From Prorocentrum cordatum (lineage: Eukaryota > Sar > Dinophyceae > Prorocentrales > Prorocentraceae), in contig CAUYUJ010021170.1 of assembly GCA_963575745.1 (NCBI GenBank), forward strand, positions 1,098,801-1,162,800: DNA of 64,000 nucleotides, written 5' to 3'. The notes under the pieces were generated by a model. It did not search any database. It saw only the letters and a list, made by a program, of their open reading frames with translations, and had not been told where the DNA came from. Shown here piece by piece: positions 52,101 to 55,639 of this stretch (position 1 is the first letter of the stretch; each line of letters begins with the position of its first letter). The translations under genes were made by a program, and so were the position numbers.

Positions 52101-55068
52101 TGCCTCGAGCGTCTCTACGATGTTGAGATGATTGGCGATTCCTGGGAGGATCACGAGACGACGGGTGGCGTCTGGGCGGCGGTTTCTTTTCAGCAGTGTG
52201 CAAAAACTTACATGTATCTGGACGGGGACACCCTTTGCCCTTGAAGAAAGGGACGCAATGTGAGTTGCGGCTTGATTGTTTGGTCTTAGTCTTGGCAGGG
52301 GCAACGGTGTCCCGCGATTCTTTTTGCATGCTGTATTGATTCTTCTGTAGCTTGTGTAAATCAAGAACGTCGTAAACTCTTTGATGGAGCCAATTGTATG
52401 TCTTGATCTCCTCTCCGTTCTCATCTTTGGCTCCAGCCCTGGCTTTGTTGTATTTGCTCATGTCTTCTTTCATCCAAGGATGTCTCTGAACCTGAGTACG
52501 AAAGAGGGATTCCATGATGTACATCTCGGGTAGTTTGGTAAGAGCCAATAGTAATCGATCCCATTCGACGATGAAACGCTGGAGATCGTCTCCGTGCATG
52601 CGTAGATTCTTAATGCGATCAAAGTCGTGAAGGTGATCCTCGGCAACGGTGACGTCAAATGAACGGATAATTTTCTGATATACCTGACGTCCTTTAAGCA
52701 TGCGCTTGGCTTTGTGTTCAACGTCCTCTAACAGCTTCATTTGCAATCTTAACTCATGTGGGAGGATCTCGAGAAGAGCGTCAGCTAACTTACAGTCGAG
52801 GCTCTCGAAGTCGCCGCTGTCGGCGAGATCCTCAAAAGTCATCTCAGGGTTCTCCGCTATCATGATGAAGGCGTACGCCTGAGCTGGGCGTCCAGAGGCG
52901 TTTCTGAAACCCTTACGGACTCCGTTCATCCAATCGGCGACTCCTGTGATCTTAGGGAAGCCTGGGACCCGAACACGGTCACTTTCTTTGACTGTGGCAG
53001 GAAGTAGTGACCCGCCAGCATTATACGGGGATTGCGCAACGTTGGAGCCGAGTGTACCTATATTAATGGGAGAGTGTGTTCGAAAGCTAGCATTGTCTGC
53101 AGCTGTCTCAGGGGCAGAAGGCTGGGCTGCGGTTCCCCGCTGCTCGTCAGCACCAGTTCCTGCCTGAGGAAGTGTCGGCTTGGAAGCGGCCCCAGTAGAA
53201 CCCCCCGCATCGCGAGCAGCGGCGTCAGGGGAGGGGCGGCGATAGCCGGTATCAGGTGTATGTTTGGCTGCGTCCGCGATGTGATCTTGTATTGTTTGCT
53301 CAAGCGTGGTGTTGTCTGCTTGCAGTTTTGCGACACAATCAGACAATACTTCCCATTCAGCGTGTTGATGTTTCTGAGTGTCTGTGAGGAATCGAACGTC
53401 ATCCTTATTGTGGGTAGTAAGATTGACAATTAGAGTACGCAGGTCAACATTCTCGTTAGCAAGACGAGCCATCTCAGCGTTCATTTGATCCAGGCGCGCA
53501 TTCGCGCGTGCTGACTCGGCATCCCTCTCGGCCACAGAATCCTGCAGCTGCCTTTGCAAGTGGGCCACCTCCGCTCGGACGGTCTGTAGAACAGCTGCCG
53601 TCACGTCGGGGTTGGTCACCGTAGCAGTGGGACTCACCTGCGCAGTATGAGCCCGTGCGACCTGCAGCTCAGCTACGGTCTGCTCGAGAGTGTGGACTCT
53701 GGATAGAAGCTGTGGTACATGTTGAACCTGACAGGAAGAGAGTTGAGCTTGGAAAGCGTTCTCGGCCTCACATAACTTGCCATACAAATCTTGCTGAACG
53801 GAGCGTGTATAATCGTGCAGCTCACGTGCTGCAGCTTCCGTTTCACCACGGATCGTGGCAATATGACCTTGTAGTGCGGTGGAAGGCGCTCCGAAGGCAC
53901 CTGAAGCTGTGCCCGCGACTTCTCGCAGCTCTTCGCGAAGAATGCGTGCACGTTCATCGTTGTGTTGACGAATCTGAATGACGCTAGCTTCAAGTCGATC
54001 GAAGTCGGACTTGACGGCCACAAGTTCGTTAGTCTCGCGATCTCGTTGTGTATCGAGACGCTGCATCAGCTGTTGCATGATCCGACGGTCCTCTTGGACG
54101 GCAGCGTCCAGGATCGAAAGACCCTGTTGGAGGTCACTCCGGAGGACGGCGGTATCAGAGGCCACAGCCTTGTGGACGAGGCTAGTTTGATATTCAACGT
54201 ATGTGTGCACGTGATCTCGTAGCTCAGCCATGTCTTGCATTGGCAGAGCCTCCCTATGTCGGTTTGCGGCTGGGGAACTATGGGGCCTAATACGAACCCC
54301 CCGGACAGATGGACTCCTACTGCCGCGATCGTCTCGAATAATGTACTGTTCGGGGCCACGCCTGGGAGCTTGGCTCTTAGAATGAGCACGGCGACTAGGG
54401 CCATGGTCAGAAGTACGGTTTTCGAATTCACGGACTCGCTCATAAACCTGTCCCTGTTCAATCCCTGTTTGTTCGGGCGTCCCATGGCCCCACCTTCGTG
54501 TGCCTGTGCCTCTCTCTCTCGGAGGGGAGGAAGGTGTAGGCATGTGTGGAGCTGCGGTATCCCGCTGCACTGTCTGGGACGGTGCTGCGGTGGCCCGCTG
54601 CGCTGTTTGTGGCGGGGCTGCGGTTTCCCGCCGCGCTGACTGGTGCAGTGCTGCGGGAGGGACGTCAGATGTGGTATGAAGGGTGGGGAATTGAGGCGTG
54701 AGCCCTGGAGCGGCGTGTAGGAATCGCTGCTGTAGGGGGGTCTGATCTCCAATAGGAAGTGGGGGTGCGGAAACGCTATGAGCATGCAAGGCACGAAGCT
54801 GTTGCAACTCAGCTTGCATAGCGTGGAGCTGAAGTGCCGCCTGGGTGGGCAACGCTGGCATTGCTGCGGTTTCCCGCTGCATTGACTGCGCTGCACTGGG
54901 TGGGGGCATAGCTTCGTCCAATCCGTCGGTTCCTGGAGAGATGGCCATGCGGGCCGCAAAATTGGGGGAAGCTCCTAGAATATCGGACATATCAGCATCC
55001 AAGTTGCGCGCGACTGACGGCGACGACTCATCATGCGGGAGGACGGACGACTGGTGTCGTGCCGTCAT
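37123..55068 (-). CDS. Copia Gag-Pol polyprotein with ~3,070-residue C-terminal extension (5,981 aa)
   Basis: One continuous frame. Residues 1-270 are low-complexity and 270-620 coiled coil. 695-880 are a capsid-like helical region. 938-1046 hold three CCCH fingers and 1060-1175 are RS-rich. 1338-1450 are the aspartic protease (DSG at 1344). 1560-1835 are integrase (D1619, D1681, E1712). 2247-2510 are reverse transcriptase (D2376, YVDD 2469-2472). 2675-2890 are RNase H (D2684, TESE, D2825, D2877). The C-terminal extension runs 2905-5981: a Cys/His cluster near 2938-2980, a Tpt1/KptA-like segment 4340-4615, a proline-rich stretch 4665-4810, a coiled coil near 4846-4886, a zinc ribbon 5586-5609 and a Trp/Tyr-rich tail. 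The chosen ATG leaves an 80-nt leader; an out-of-frame ATG lies 7 nt upstream, so the start is likely but not certain. No frameshift separates gag from pol, so processing presumably relies on the protease. Confidence 0.95.
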   Translation of the reverse strand: MTARHQSSVLPHDESSPSVARNLDADMSDILGASPNFAARMAISPGTDGLDEAMPPPSAAQSMQRETAAMPALPTQAALQLHAMQAELQQLRALHAHSVSAPPLPIGDQTPLQQRFLHAAPGLTPQFPTLHTTSDVPPAALHQSARRETAAPPQTAQRATAAPSQTVQRDTAAPHMPTPSSPPRERGTGTRRWGHGTPEQTGIEQGQVYERVREFENRTSDHGPSRRAHSKSQAPRRGPEQYIIRDDRGSRSPSVRGVRIRPHSSPAANRHREALPMQDMAELRDHVHTYVEYQTSLVHKAVASDTAVLRSDLQQGLSILDAAVQEDRRIMQQLMQRLDTQRDRETNELVAVKSDFDRLEASVIQIRQHNDERARILREELREVAGTASGAFGAPSTALQGHIATIRGETEAAARELHDYTRSVQQDLYGKLCEAENAFQAQLSSCQVQHVPQLLSRVHTLEQTVAELQVARAHTAQVSPTATVTNPDVTAAVLQTVRAEVAHLQRQLQDSVAERDAESARANARLDQMNAEMARLANENVDLRTLIVNLTTHNKDDVRFLTDTQKHQHAEWEVLSDCVAKLQADNTTLEQTIQDHIADAAKHTPDTGYRRPSPDAAARDAGGSTGAASKPTLPQAGTGADEQRGTAAQPSAPETAADNASFRTHSPINIGTLGSNVAQSPYNAGGSLLPATVKESDRVRVPGFPKITGVADWMNGVRKGFRNASGRPAQAYAFIMIAENPEMTFEDLADSGDFESLDCKLADALLEILPHELRLQMKLLEDVEHKAKRMLKGRQVYQKIIRSFDVTVAEDHLHDFDRIKNLRMHGDDLQRFIVEWDRLLLALTKLPEMYIMESLFRTQVQRHPWMKEDMSKYNKARAGAKDENGEEIKTYNWLHQRVYDVLDLHKLQKNQYSMQKESRDTVAPAKTKTKQSSRNSHCVPFFKGKGCPRPDTCKFLHTAEKKPPPRRHPSSRDPPRNRQSSQHRRDARGSASGAATSRPPAARYFCYDFAKGNMCQRTGCNRHHVHPCVFYQKGNCTNGDTCKFAHYKNGFKTPPRSPSRPRSEQRFPSRSPGGRRWSQRSRSFTRSPGGRAYSRSPGGNRRFSTNTRQPSKSPGGTRWSQKDSRSPSRSSQRQGRSRSPGGARWSQRDSRSGSRSSRTSQSSQRQRSPARNTNRVYVIREKILAVSPTHGISKAQILKTKPPATTSTPKLKVRWNLAATDIDFFTVRRKMRPYRESPNKGGAVHVPDPIPDWWWIRSQAHLTRAQENAFALIRRLDDDEDIHFDYCYVAIPQEDVLLHTYATAQQATAAPEQQETAASSRQETAASAPPTKDTVAISRSFVLDSGSALHISDKADMTESEKKGIRIGREHILETANGERIVNQHVRVKIPALGIEKDTLVMDNCPSVWSMGRLVEEDDWDIHWNRRIGCVLTPPHGQPKQAVVHNFIPQINIDHMHDAPPPPPTPLYSARRHTKECPRRRVRTSCCGVILPQWKSMSHRDCGRGRFQTFPIDPAEETPTKGPCWCYTLEVLNKPSCSGDPQQGPECALPVVERPSIDPSHYLTHSPKHPDCEICARALIRNKPCKRKHKMRSDLEKNEDDSTYEAFVPKKFGDSLTADHIIIGDDEATGRLKERCALVVLDKHTGTMMAYPALHKDAETTKLSLTKFVAPNDEVKHIYTDNSKELIKACATLGWRHDTSTPHRPQTNGTVERAVQRVVKGTKAVLMASGLGHEWWCEAMQCFCNATNFSLSTTGTASSDPNKAELTPYEIRFGESFNGRTVPFGSKVYWKCLYPELNTDSDGKKFTKTTREGLFMGYHMHAGGRWSGDYLVVDTATYAKYPDSTHCHVHRVKDIVVPAKLEFPVADGVLTHHNPPMHESIADEAKIPLGDCLDPMRNDDPRLSNYPVDWDDPAHAPMQGETPAVAEAELPTAPAATPDYWEVRDATILRHICTPRLQLFIPTDAPEGLPVPLEKFDVIREFETTSTFQGQDKFRDTWDGVSESDHRALGEPWTGTVRFYYAPEYTSDGKIKSMGRDTKIQKTTRPDHCLVEYWKCLSGRQRDRERAFGKLVSEARARRHEATLKTWSRQDNNAKTLRTTRSDGPKWDRVERRITLDTHTGDTIRDEQVKGVTDKTILYAPVPGGPRDITTVLYYLPDNEHRETSASSSSPARAAVAIASPTNIEHDGPSFGALNPLCLTLKPTFAQFVRQRKVSGFVDAPIMAVLPKDTPDQPHRERHETTSYALVTQSLNKKQIAAEPRAQAALRGEYDRLRAQTTWMEDTVAERADVKAQAIKEGKDIHFAHLLELGTVKHSELPPEQRKYKGRVVCQGNTMKDQTGLAAVFADAASSASHIEASKLVDAVAHMPGYNGGQSDAPSAYTQALLYGDGRIDPVDTWISLPPARRPASWAKYKDPVCRLRLALYGHPLAGVFWERHCKTCLESKGFVPMQGWECIWTHPKLGLVLSVYVDDFKLAGPKDNLEAGWNLIRDSGIKIDPPTKLDQYLGCGQAPYTVSDIEFNKRMETIRPLLPQAQRDTAAYKTAKDVRGVRYNMSGYIDQCIDRYLEVAATIPDNPKMKFRDLPVSETPGIEDSAFTEADFDDKGVLGPESASILMKILYLARCCRFDLLHPVCMLAREITKWNRACDKRLHRLVCYIKHTKTHSLQGFIGDSADKLSIILFTDASYADCVSTSKSTTGIFAAIVGPNTFFPINAVCKKQTVVSHSSTESEIVALDTALRVEGLPLLTFWEHVVRTHKARDKVAAASRKQRKPPTYKKQGETPAPGTYDSPRSTLTTFGEHPLHDHRKVHSDKSPPQVQLIIAEDNEAVIKIVKKGRTAALRHLHRTHRINLDWIVEVCQHEQIHLSHVGTKEQVADMMTKHFDSKKSNVWETLLELALIRPSPSLNKGMRQHIMTEDEGTTPNGLPHSADPPKPPGCSGFCEVALTSKDPWGDVGSACGKRCVGCPNHEGLHSCGHHHSITAGSNASRSARTKSPRQRRKSPQKSPTRAKKDPGPTRAKSPTRTRRKVDTGHHFSTSFSPDPSSSSPLRTLVIRDVMHNRSVSSQAEETPAAPPGPGAVGGSNTQLQDRSRSPPSSMQRGTASSSGGNPSAPRGGQPPLEGGDDQDVDMVDITVGTLRFNRAFPMIQRPACTLPPDGPIIRPTVGAAFDTQLPWAGPNKFPIAFTQAPEGSGVCFLECSRKDLRNAVEMDVEISMQNLLQETTLPWVSFFAVLHSYVAKACLDQDMTDQLESIVQHFNWLRTEALGRAAGDRSIAAGDRSEPPLMPSLECLSHAATSLWKGLQGAWPTVGSTAIGGWVSSSLDDTYNMYKKEHRPLGLDSLDTPNHGHNFGVQRPSSGLTHGKALPHKSDCAGSVGSFVENSYNSFIDIPARDLNSDMRTASPKHHVQYIGGGSCRLDPPCGSGGHLSRPIAIASLTDTGSHRYAAGNRSGDDPWREDLEANESPVRTSGWAPGHQRRNIFGCPSHNQQIFPLLASDPLLVCADSTSRGDSTNDFIDFDHAKHHTWTNASVLKCFADENGWMQIATEDLGLSINHALGPTGTATPFFYIFTDSGPMMGKASKNYHTPEEAINMLCSYDCIRQVGQPFSTLLVPTPVHQEYMGGATLATLASAARDCILDWFYSYIPGFWDDHVVQPGTDLPQRPEGSSDEDYKDLSLVPELQRLDQRASERKRIIITNAEKGTTIDGIDSSLWSLHRDILERIATLREMRAQNMDTAQRKRYFDMDEALWDTWADLDAHYKQLWYERGATATFWWNNNDITFPDYNQKSVDAQRVDLGWERRDHRAYQRKWEAQEGCLLEMMPHITIGLDRFCDVANWYKHPHVIGPGTAKDWGLPHHFDTISKDMCILMQTRGISVINNSAWTQAMDRTKDDGWHCQKTGANWARFAAQWVTFATLKNLYGVMNSKPSQFYAFKQPAVKPLNEPQSHSLSHMLLIAWHHRQVHIQSLYDHVSASNVDRAKTNELMCMRAAHNLCNWTKQRDTAAVQRETVATAAAPPTVAPEIAKMITAHLKRSGMKNEDETSTRATTAFASNAESIQQREDLGMRAVLNQEGDITFLPVTEDTTADPTYALVMTQDDYVMADHVSQMSKLYRGLLQDTRNKSLGPDRNSWITGYMECTSETSWRERHARLCAAIYAGLYLLDPDLMKNGKGDARHLRLAEEMALNPEAQQWMDNHPMTTAESEDDDTVLQRETVAEETSSKYEVLTPQRACYFSGVKKRTDDMDKWKTPRELALIDPDHPNAIVIFDVDPLLRRTIPDNVPENDPRRLTNEQDIHVLKYADDLVGSRWFEGTYEWIALPPWRDCPYGPPLPDGCDFGRWEFSKFLMTILRHTSGVTNAYHDRRLNIDFSKTSTFRECAMNCWQRSQQEYYHRKKEKWEYRKTPTNEAVLACWETERDNGDYIDLADYYCYMAIRMLQYHADGKSRTEVFAPVGSDLNPLTFPFGRILAIRSTGGQSEVHPYSTAHNMGWEELSVHDTPYLWHATELSSVRSITEGSPRSNPGIIKGFDKRDHKHGATRAEVFASAHPFSHSCGQNPYTTIPPYVFHSAKKQCEFQIDHQKCATAGITWWKGKQGAIMAERDIPVHCLIRCRNIATGKIIWGRPDDDDLARPPRDSEPRSKYERSTVSWPWQVYGHGNNPWGDAQRVTAAAPPTPPKPSAPTVHKPRPLARGNDVPKKPPPPPPPPPTPLQPGQPGQRAPKTPQRKAPPPEGVGRPPRGELPPPIAPNVYPGQVVGDNRVPPPPPRHAPPPVGAVPGQGIAKASPPVPPLPPGPPPAHTPIASAPPHVQREIAAEQRETAAPRDTAVEEVSEGVEGLTLDPHNAAAAAAQKATEREAALAKSEAALLRTQSRLADAINALTAARKAVGLVNIRPVAPPIRAHRDESGDTSAPDVSIPTVMQRETAASQLTTDQERERNRQIHERYDQWFLQAATEGRVSHITSAWPPMGPHETYRIGDYVQTRQACYFYSHPPSKHSDGSWVGERVSPHEGEPMGSLFGPIREVGQFMGYVTVKIGDHWMNVWDGTKGMLAGNTLARVVPCPDFDANSLPDDLRFGPPVNFPPRHAIMTPTSDVRAVGDLRAPLRQRHTDASSAAGHRSAPSQQPPEVEEVADIDARGAEPGELLKLIRSPQSLDVPTDEVPPAQSSPTVVPEPTPMAVDPPSPTITPHSPDYPPPAAEDHPLAADDHSSPTEMPVPTQDQSSPTEIPVPTDFPEESYDDGAAGNRSNGDTVPHVPEHADDDFLKKDDWSPELNDIRNEIDTMEDNAEITLTYGPDQSDLPDYFKAVKKVHIVRRSGHHGVVNTKVKQTMEYTVVLNMDDITNTTMTFEFNCDAPWCHRFPDQCGHRAFTKYLFQCIGTFRYRTLAYGRRSWCAMAYLNLYQQAGDKFALIDIENAEVVQNHPGLAALRMGTETYVEDEFVNEAPHDGKISTLATKQGETLASQDNVEATKTVIDSVVGSQLSQRTLATQVLQDAYQAVAASASAESQGAAGNRSDLDKILDEDDEKIFAPLEPDHLDRARQIVSAPGGSASQENFATLLAGVVQFDESTGLAPPELQTRIPSCAICNARMPADLDTPGATLKCAFCMRYENSKWPDEVAAWREQFVAFAATQPDDVAKRITAAPIDTRGSKKPQTDAKDELQNMGKKADKRHQKWLAWSSPSREECDKLRADADADGIPPENPNYPPMYHPYMSLAQRFAEDDEFRAQMTTVRTQAGRVAWTLEVATEADRLWQASKKRKEVGAPNLGAETLRERFQRNHLTVHVPGESLRGAITAAEIRAHPQSLTGSRDEIRSGVKREREEYYSQLQETASAAGDRSGNAPGSSSGGDFRGSGTDPTPQPPPHTSEYRTSSGAFDSHGHTASAARYAPARPDDGPPLAKRPAISNVTHGYSAEYGAHYYDRQIAPYDRQWYDHWGEFIWTKAWDPFANNGWGATAWNKKYTSGKYTGRSWRWDPPR
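38242..38313 (-). other. Zinc ribbon (residues 5586-5609)
   Basis: C5586-x2-C5589-x16-C5606-x2-C5609, within CAICN...KCAFCMRY. This is a typical four-cysteine zinc-binding spacing in a region otherwise rich in charged residues. Partner and role unknown. Confidence 0.65.
41224..42051 (-). other. Tpt1/KptA-like RNA 2'-phosphotransferase-type domain in the C-terminal extension
   Basis: Residues about 4340-4615 follow the Tpt1/KptA block order: EFSKFLMTILRH (family pattern SKFLSxxLRH, R4353-H4354), AIRSTGGQS (family IRAxQGHS, R4473), YLWHATELSSVRSI (family LYHGT...I, H4505), KRDHKH (family RxxHxH) and AGITWWKGKQGAIMAERDIP (family GxxFxxxxNGVxLT, to D4604). Tpt1 enzymes use NAD+ to remove an internal 2'-phosphate from spliced RNA. 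The spacing between the two halves is about 70 residues longer than usual, HGT is HAT, QGHS is GGQS, and the fourth conserved arginine is not obvious. Activity is therefore uncertain. The assignment is from motif reading only. Confidence 0.6.
46399..47046 (-). other. RNase H (residues ~2675-2890)
   Basis: LFTDASYAD (D2684), SSTESEIVAL (E2729 and E2731), AEDNEAVI (D2825) and VADMMTKHF (D2877) reproduce the copia RNase H signature series in order. In most copia elements the polyprotein ends shortly after this domain. Here it continues for about 3,070 residues. Confidence 0.95.
47539..48330 (-). other. Reverse transcriptase (residues ~2247-2510)
   Basis: The first catalytic Asp is D2376 in QSDAPSAYTQALL and the YVDD box is at 2469-2472. 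LRLALYGHPLAGVFWERH matches the copia RT_2-type pattern (usually LxKALYGLKQAPRxW). The catalytic positions are intact. Confidence 0.95.
49564..50391 (-). other. Integrase (residues ~1560-1835)
   Basis: A compact H1565-x3-H1569-x2-C1572-x2-C1575 cluster stands in for the zinc-binding head. The DDE catalytic residues are D1619 (TADHII), D1681 (YTDNSKEL) and E1712 (NGTVERAV), with D-x30-E spacing. YEIRFGESFNGRTVPFGSKV follows, as in the copia integrase C-terminal region. Confidence 0.92.
50719..51057 (-). other. Aspartic protease (residues ~1338-1450)
   Basis: SFVLDSGSALHIS places the catalytic Asp at 1344 in the DSG form used by many copia proteases. The hydrophobic strand pattern that follows, including TLVMDNCPSVWSMGRLV, fits the rest of the fold. 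Confidence 0.9.
51544..51891 (-). other. RS-rich domain with SPGG repeats (residues ~1060-1175)
   Basis: Five copies of an R/S/K-SPGG motif (for example SRSPGGRRW, SRSPGGARW) lie in Arg/Ser-rich sequence directly after the CCCH fingers. The layout resembles SR-type splicing factors: an RNA-binding module followed by an RS tail. It could mediate RNA binding or phosphorylation-regulated assembly. The function is inferred from composition only. Confidence 0.7.
51931..52257 (-). other. Three CCCH zinc fingers in Gag (residues 938-1046)
   Basis: Finger 1 is C938-x8-C-x5-C-x3-H957, finger 2 is C1006-x8-C1015-x4-C1020-x3-H1024, and finger 3 is C1028-x7-C1036-x5-C1042-x3-H1046. CCCH fingers of this spacing bind single-stranded RNA in cellular proteins. 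Copia nucleocapsids normally carry a CCHC knuckle, which I do not see here. The fingers presumably do its genome-packaging job. Confidence 0.85.
52429..54261 (-). other. Gag: coiled coil and capsid-like domain (residues ~270-880)
   Basis: Residues 270-620 show heptad-like Leu/Ala/Glu/Arg/Gln patterns typical of long coiled coils. Residues 695-880 (beginning VRVPGFPKITGVADWMNG) are a helical block upstream of the zinc fingers, with spacing as in copia Gag capsid regions. The capsid assignment rests on position and general character, not on a signature motif. Confidence 0.6.
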
Positions 55069-55124
55069 CTCGCATAACTAGTCCGATGTCGTCAGGTCGG
55101 GGCGCAGGTTGGACGCGATGTCGG

Positions 55125-55148
55125 ATATAAAAGAGAAGGCTGATAACC
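55125..55148 (-). other. Candidate primer-binding site (half-tRNA type)
   Basis: Directly inside the 5' LTR the minus strand reads GGTTATCAGCCTTCTC. It lacks the TGG start expected for priming from a tRNA 3' end. Its complement resembles an anticodon arm (AAGG-CTGATAA-CC), as in Drosophila copia, which is primed by an internal tRNA fragment. If so the loop would carry a GAU anticodon. This is inference from a short match. Confidence 0.35.
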
Positions 55149-55323
55149 TGTGTGAGGGTGAGGAGGACCAATGGACCGACCCCACCCCCGAGTGTCCGTC
55201 GGTAGACGATGAGGGACGATGGTTTTACCCAACGTACCTCCAAGTATCGAGTACCTGTCATCCGAGCCAAGAGGGGCGATGGATATGAGCAAGATAGGAG
55301 GAAAGTAGGGGGATTCACACACA
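55149..55323 (-). repeat. 5' LTR (175 bp)
   Basis: Identical to 36191-36365. It should hold the element's promoter and transcription start, although no TATA-type box is evident, as expected in dinoflagellates. Confidence 0.95.
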
Positions 55324-55328
55324 CGATC
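55324..55328. other. Target-site duplication CGATC (right)
   Basis: Matches 36186-36190 exactly. Confidence 0.9.
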
Positions 55329-55340
55329 CCCCACTCCTTC

Positions 55341-55556
55341 CTTATCTCGGGTCGGGCGAAAGGGGGAAATAGCAAAGGGGGGGTTTGAGAATCAGCTCAC
55401 GCAGCTGATTTTCCCAGCGCCTCCCGGCACCAGAGGCGGCTATGTATCGAGGAATGGGCCCCTCGGTGAGGCCGAAACCAGCTGCATGTAGCAAATTTCG
55501 TACCCCCCCCTTTCCCAATCCCCCCCTTTCGTCCGGCCCGATTATCTTATCTCGTC
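55341..55556. mobile_element. Inverted-repeat element beside the LTR insertion
   Basis: About 45 bp at 55341-55388 (TCTCGGGTCGGGCGAAAGGG then A-rich and G-run) is mirrored imperfectly at 55500-55556 (C-run then CCCCTTTCGTCCGGCCCGA and TTATCTC). A second hairpin (55387-55397 with 55403-55413, GAGAATCAGCT-type) sits inside. It looks like a foldback or MITE into whose edge the retrotransposon inserted. Confidence 0.5.
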
Positions 55557-55639
55557 CCTGTCGCACCCCGAGGCGTGCCGGTAAGGCGAGCCGGGCGTTT
55601 CGCCCGAGCTTCCCTTACCGTCTATCCTCAAGCTGAACA

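Larger units (their letters stand above)
37543..54880 (-). repeat. About 31 interspersed 18-bp imperfect palindromes inside the polyprotein frame
   Basis: On the coding strand the consensus is GCAGCGGGAAACCGCAGC, with inverted arms GCAGCGG and CCGCAGC around a short centre. On the plus strand it appears as GCTGCGGTTTCCCGCTGC, for example at 54862, 54551, 51090, 47451, 45247, 45228, 44718, 43053, 40286, 39705, 39322, 38518 and 37543. Most copies encode QRETAA, seven encode AAGDRS, AAGNRS or AAGHRS, and one (about 50443) encodes SGDPQ, so all three frames of the same DNA word occur. All copies have the same orientation. I did not see a comparable series elsewhere in the window. Confidence 0.85.
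36191..55323 (-). mobile_element. Intact giant Ty1/copia LTR retrotransposon (19,133 bp)
   Basis: Two identical 175-bp LTRs, a perfect CGATC duplication, a G-rich polypurine tract inside the 3' LTR and a candidate primer-binding site inside the 5' LTR define both ends. One minus-strand frame of 5,981 codons fills 94% of the element and is uninterrupted. The domain order Gag, protease, integrase, reverse transcriptase, RNase H is copia-type. Identical LTRs and an unbroken frame indicate a very recent insertion and a possibly active element. Most copia elements are 4-6 kb, so this one is three to four times the usual length, mainly because of about 9.2 kb of coding sequence after RNase H. Confidence 0.95.

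Noticed and set aside
37543-54880. QRETAA as a repeated protease cleavage site
   Set aside because: Seven copies read AAG(D/N/H)RS and one SGDPQ from the same DNA word, so a conserved peptide cannot be the main reason for the repeat.
54066-54959. 297-codon minus-strand ORF inside gag
   Set aside because: Out-of-frame shadow. The main 5,981-codon frame covers it and carries the domains.
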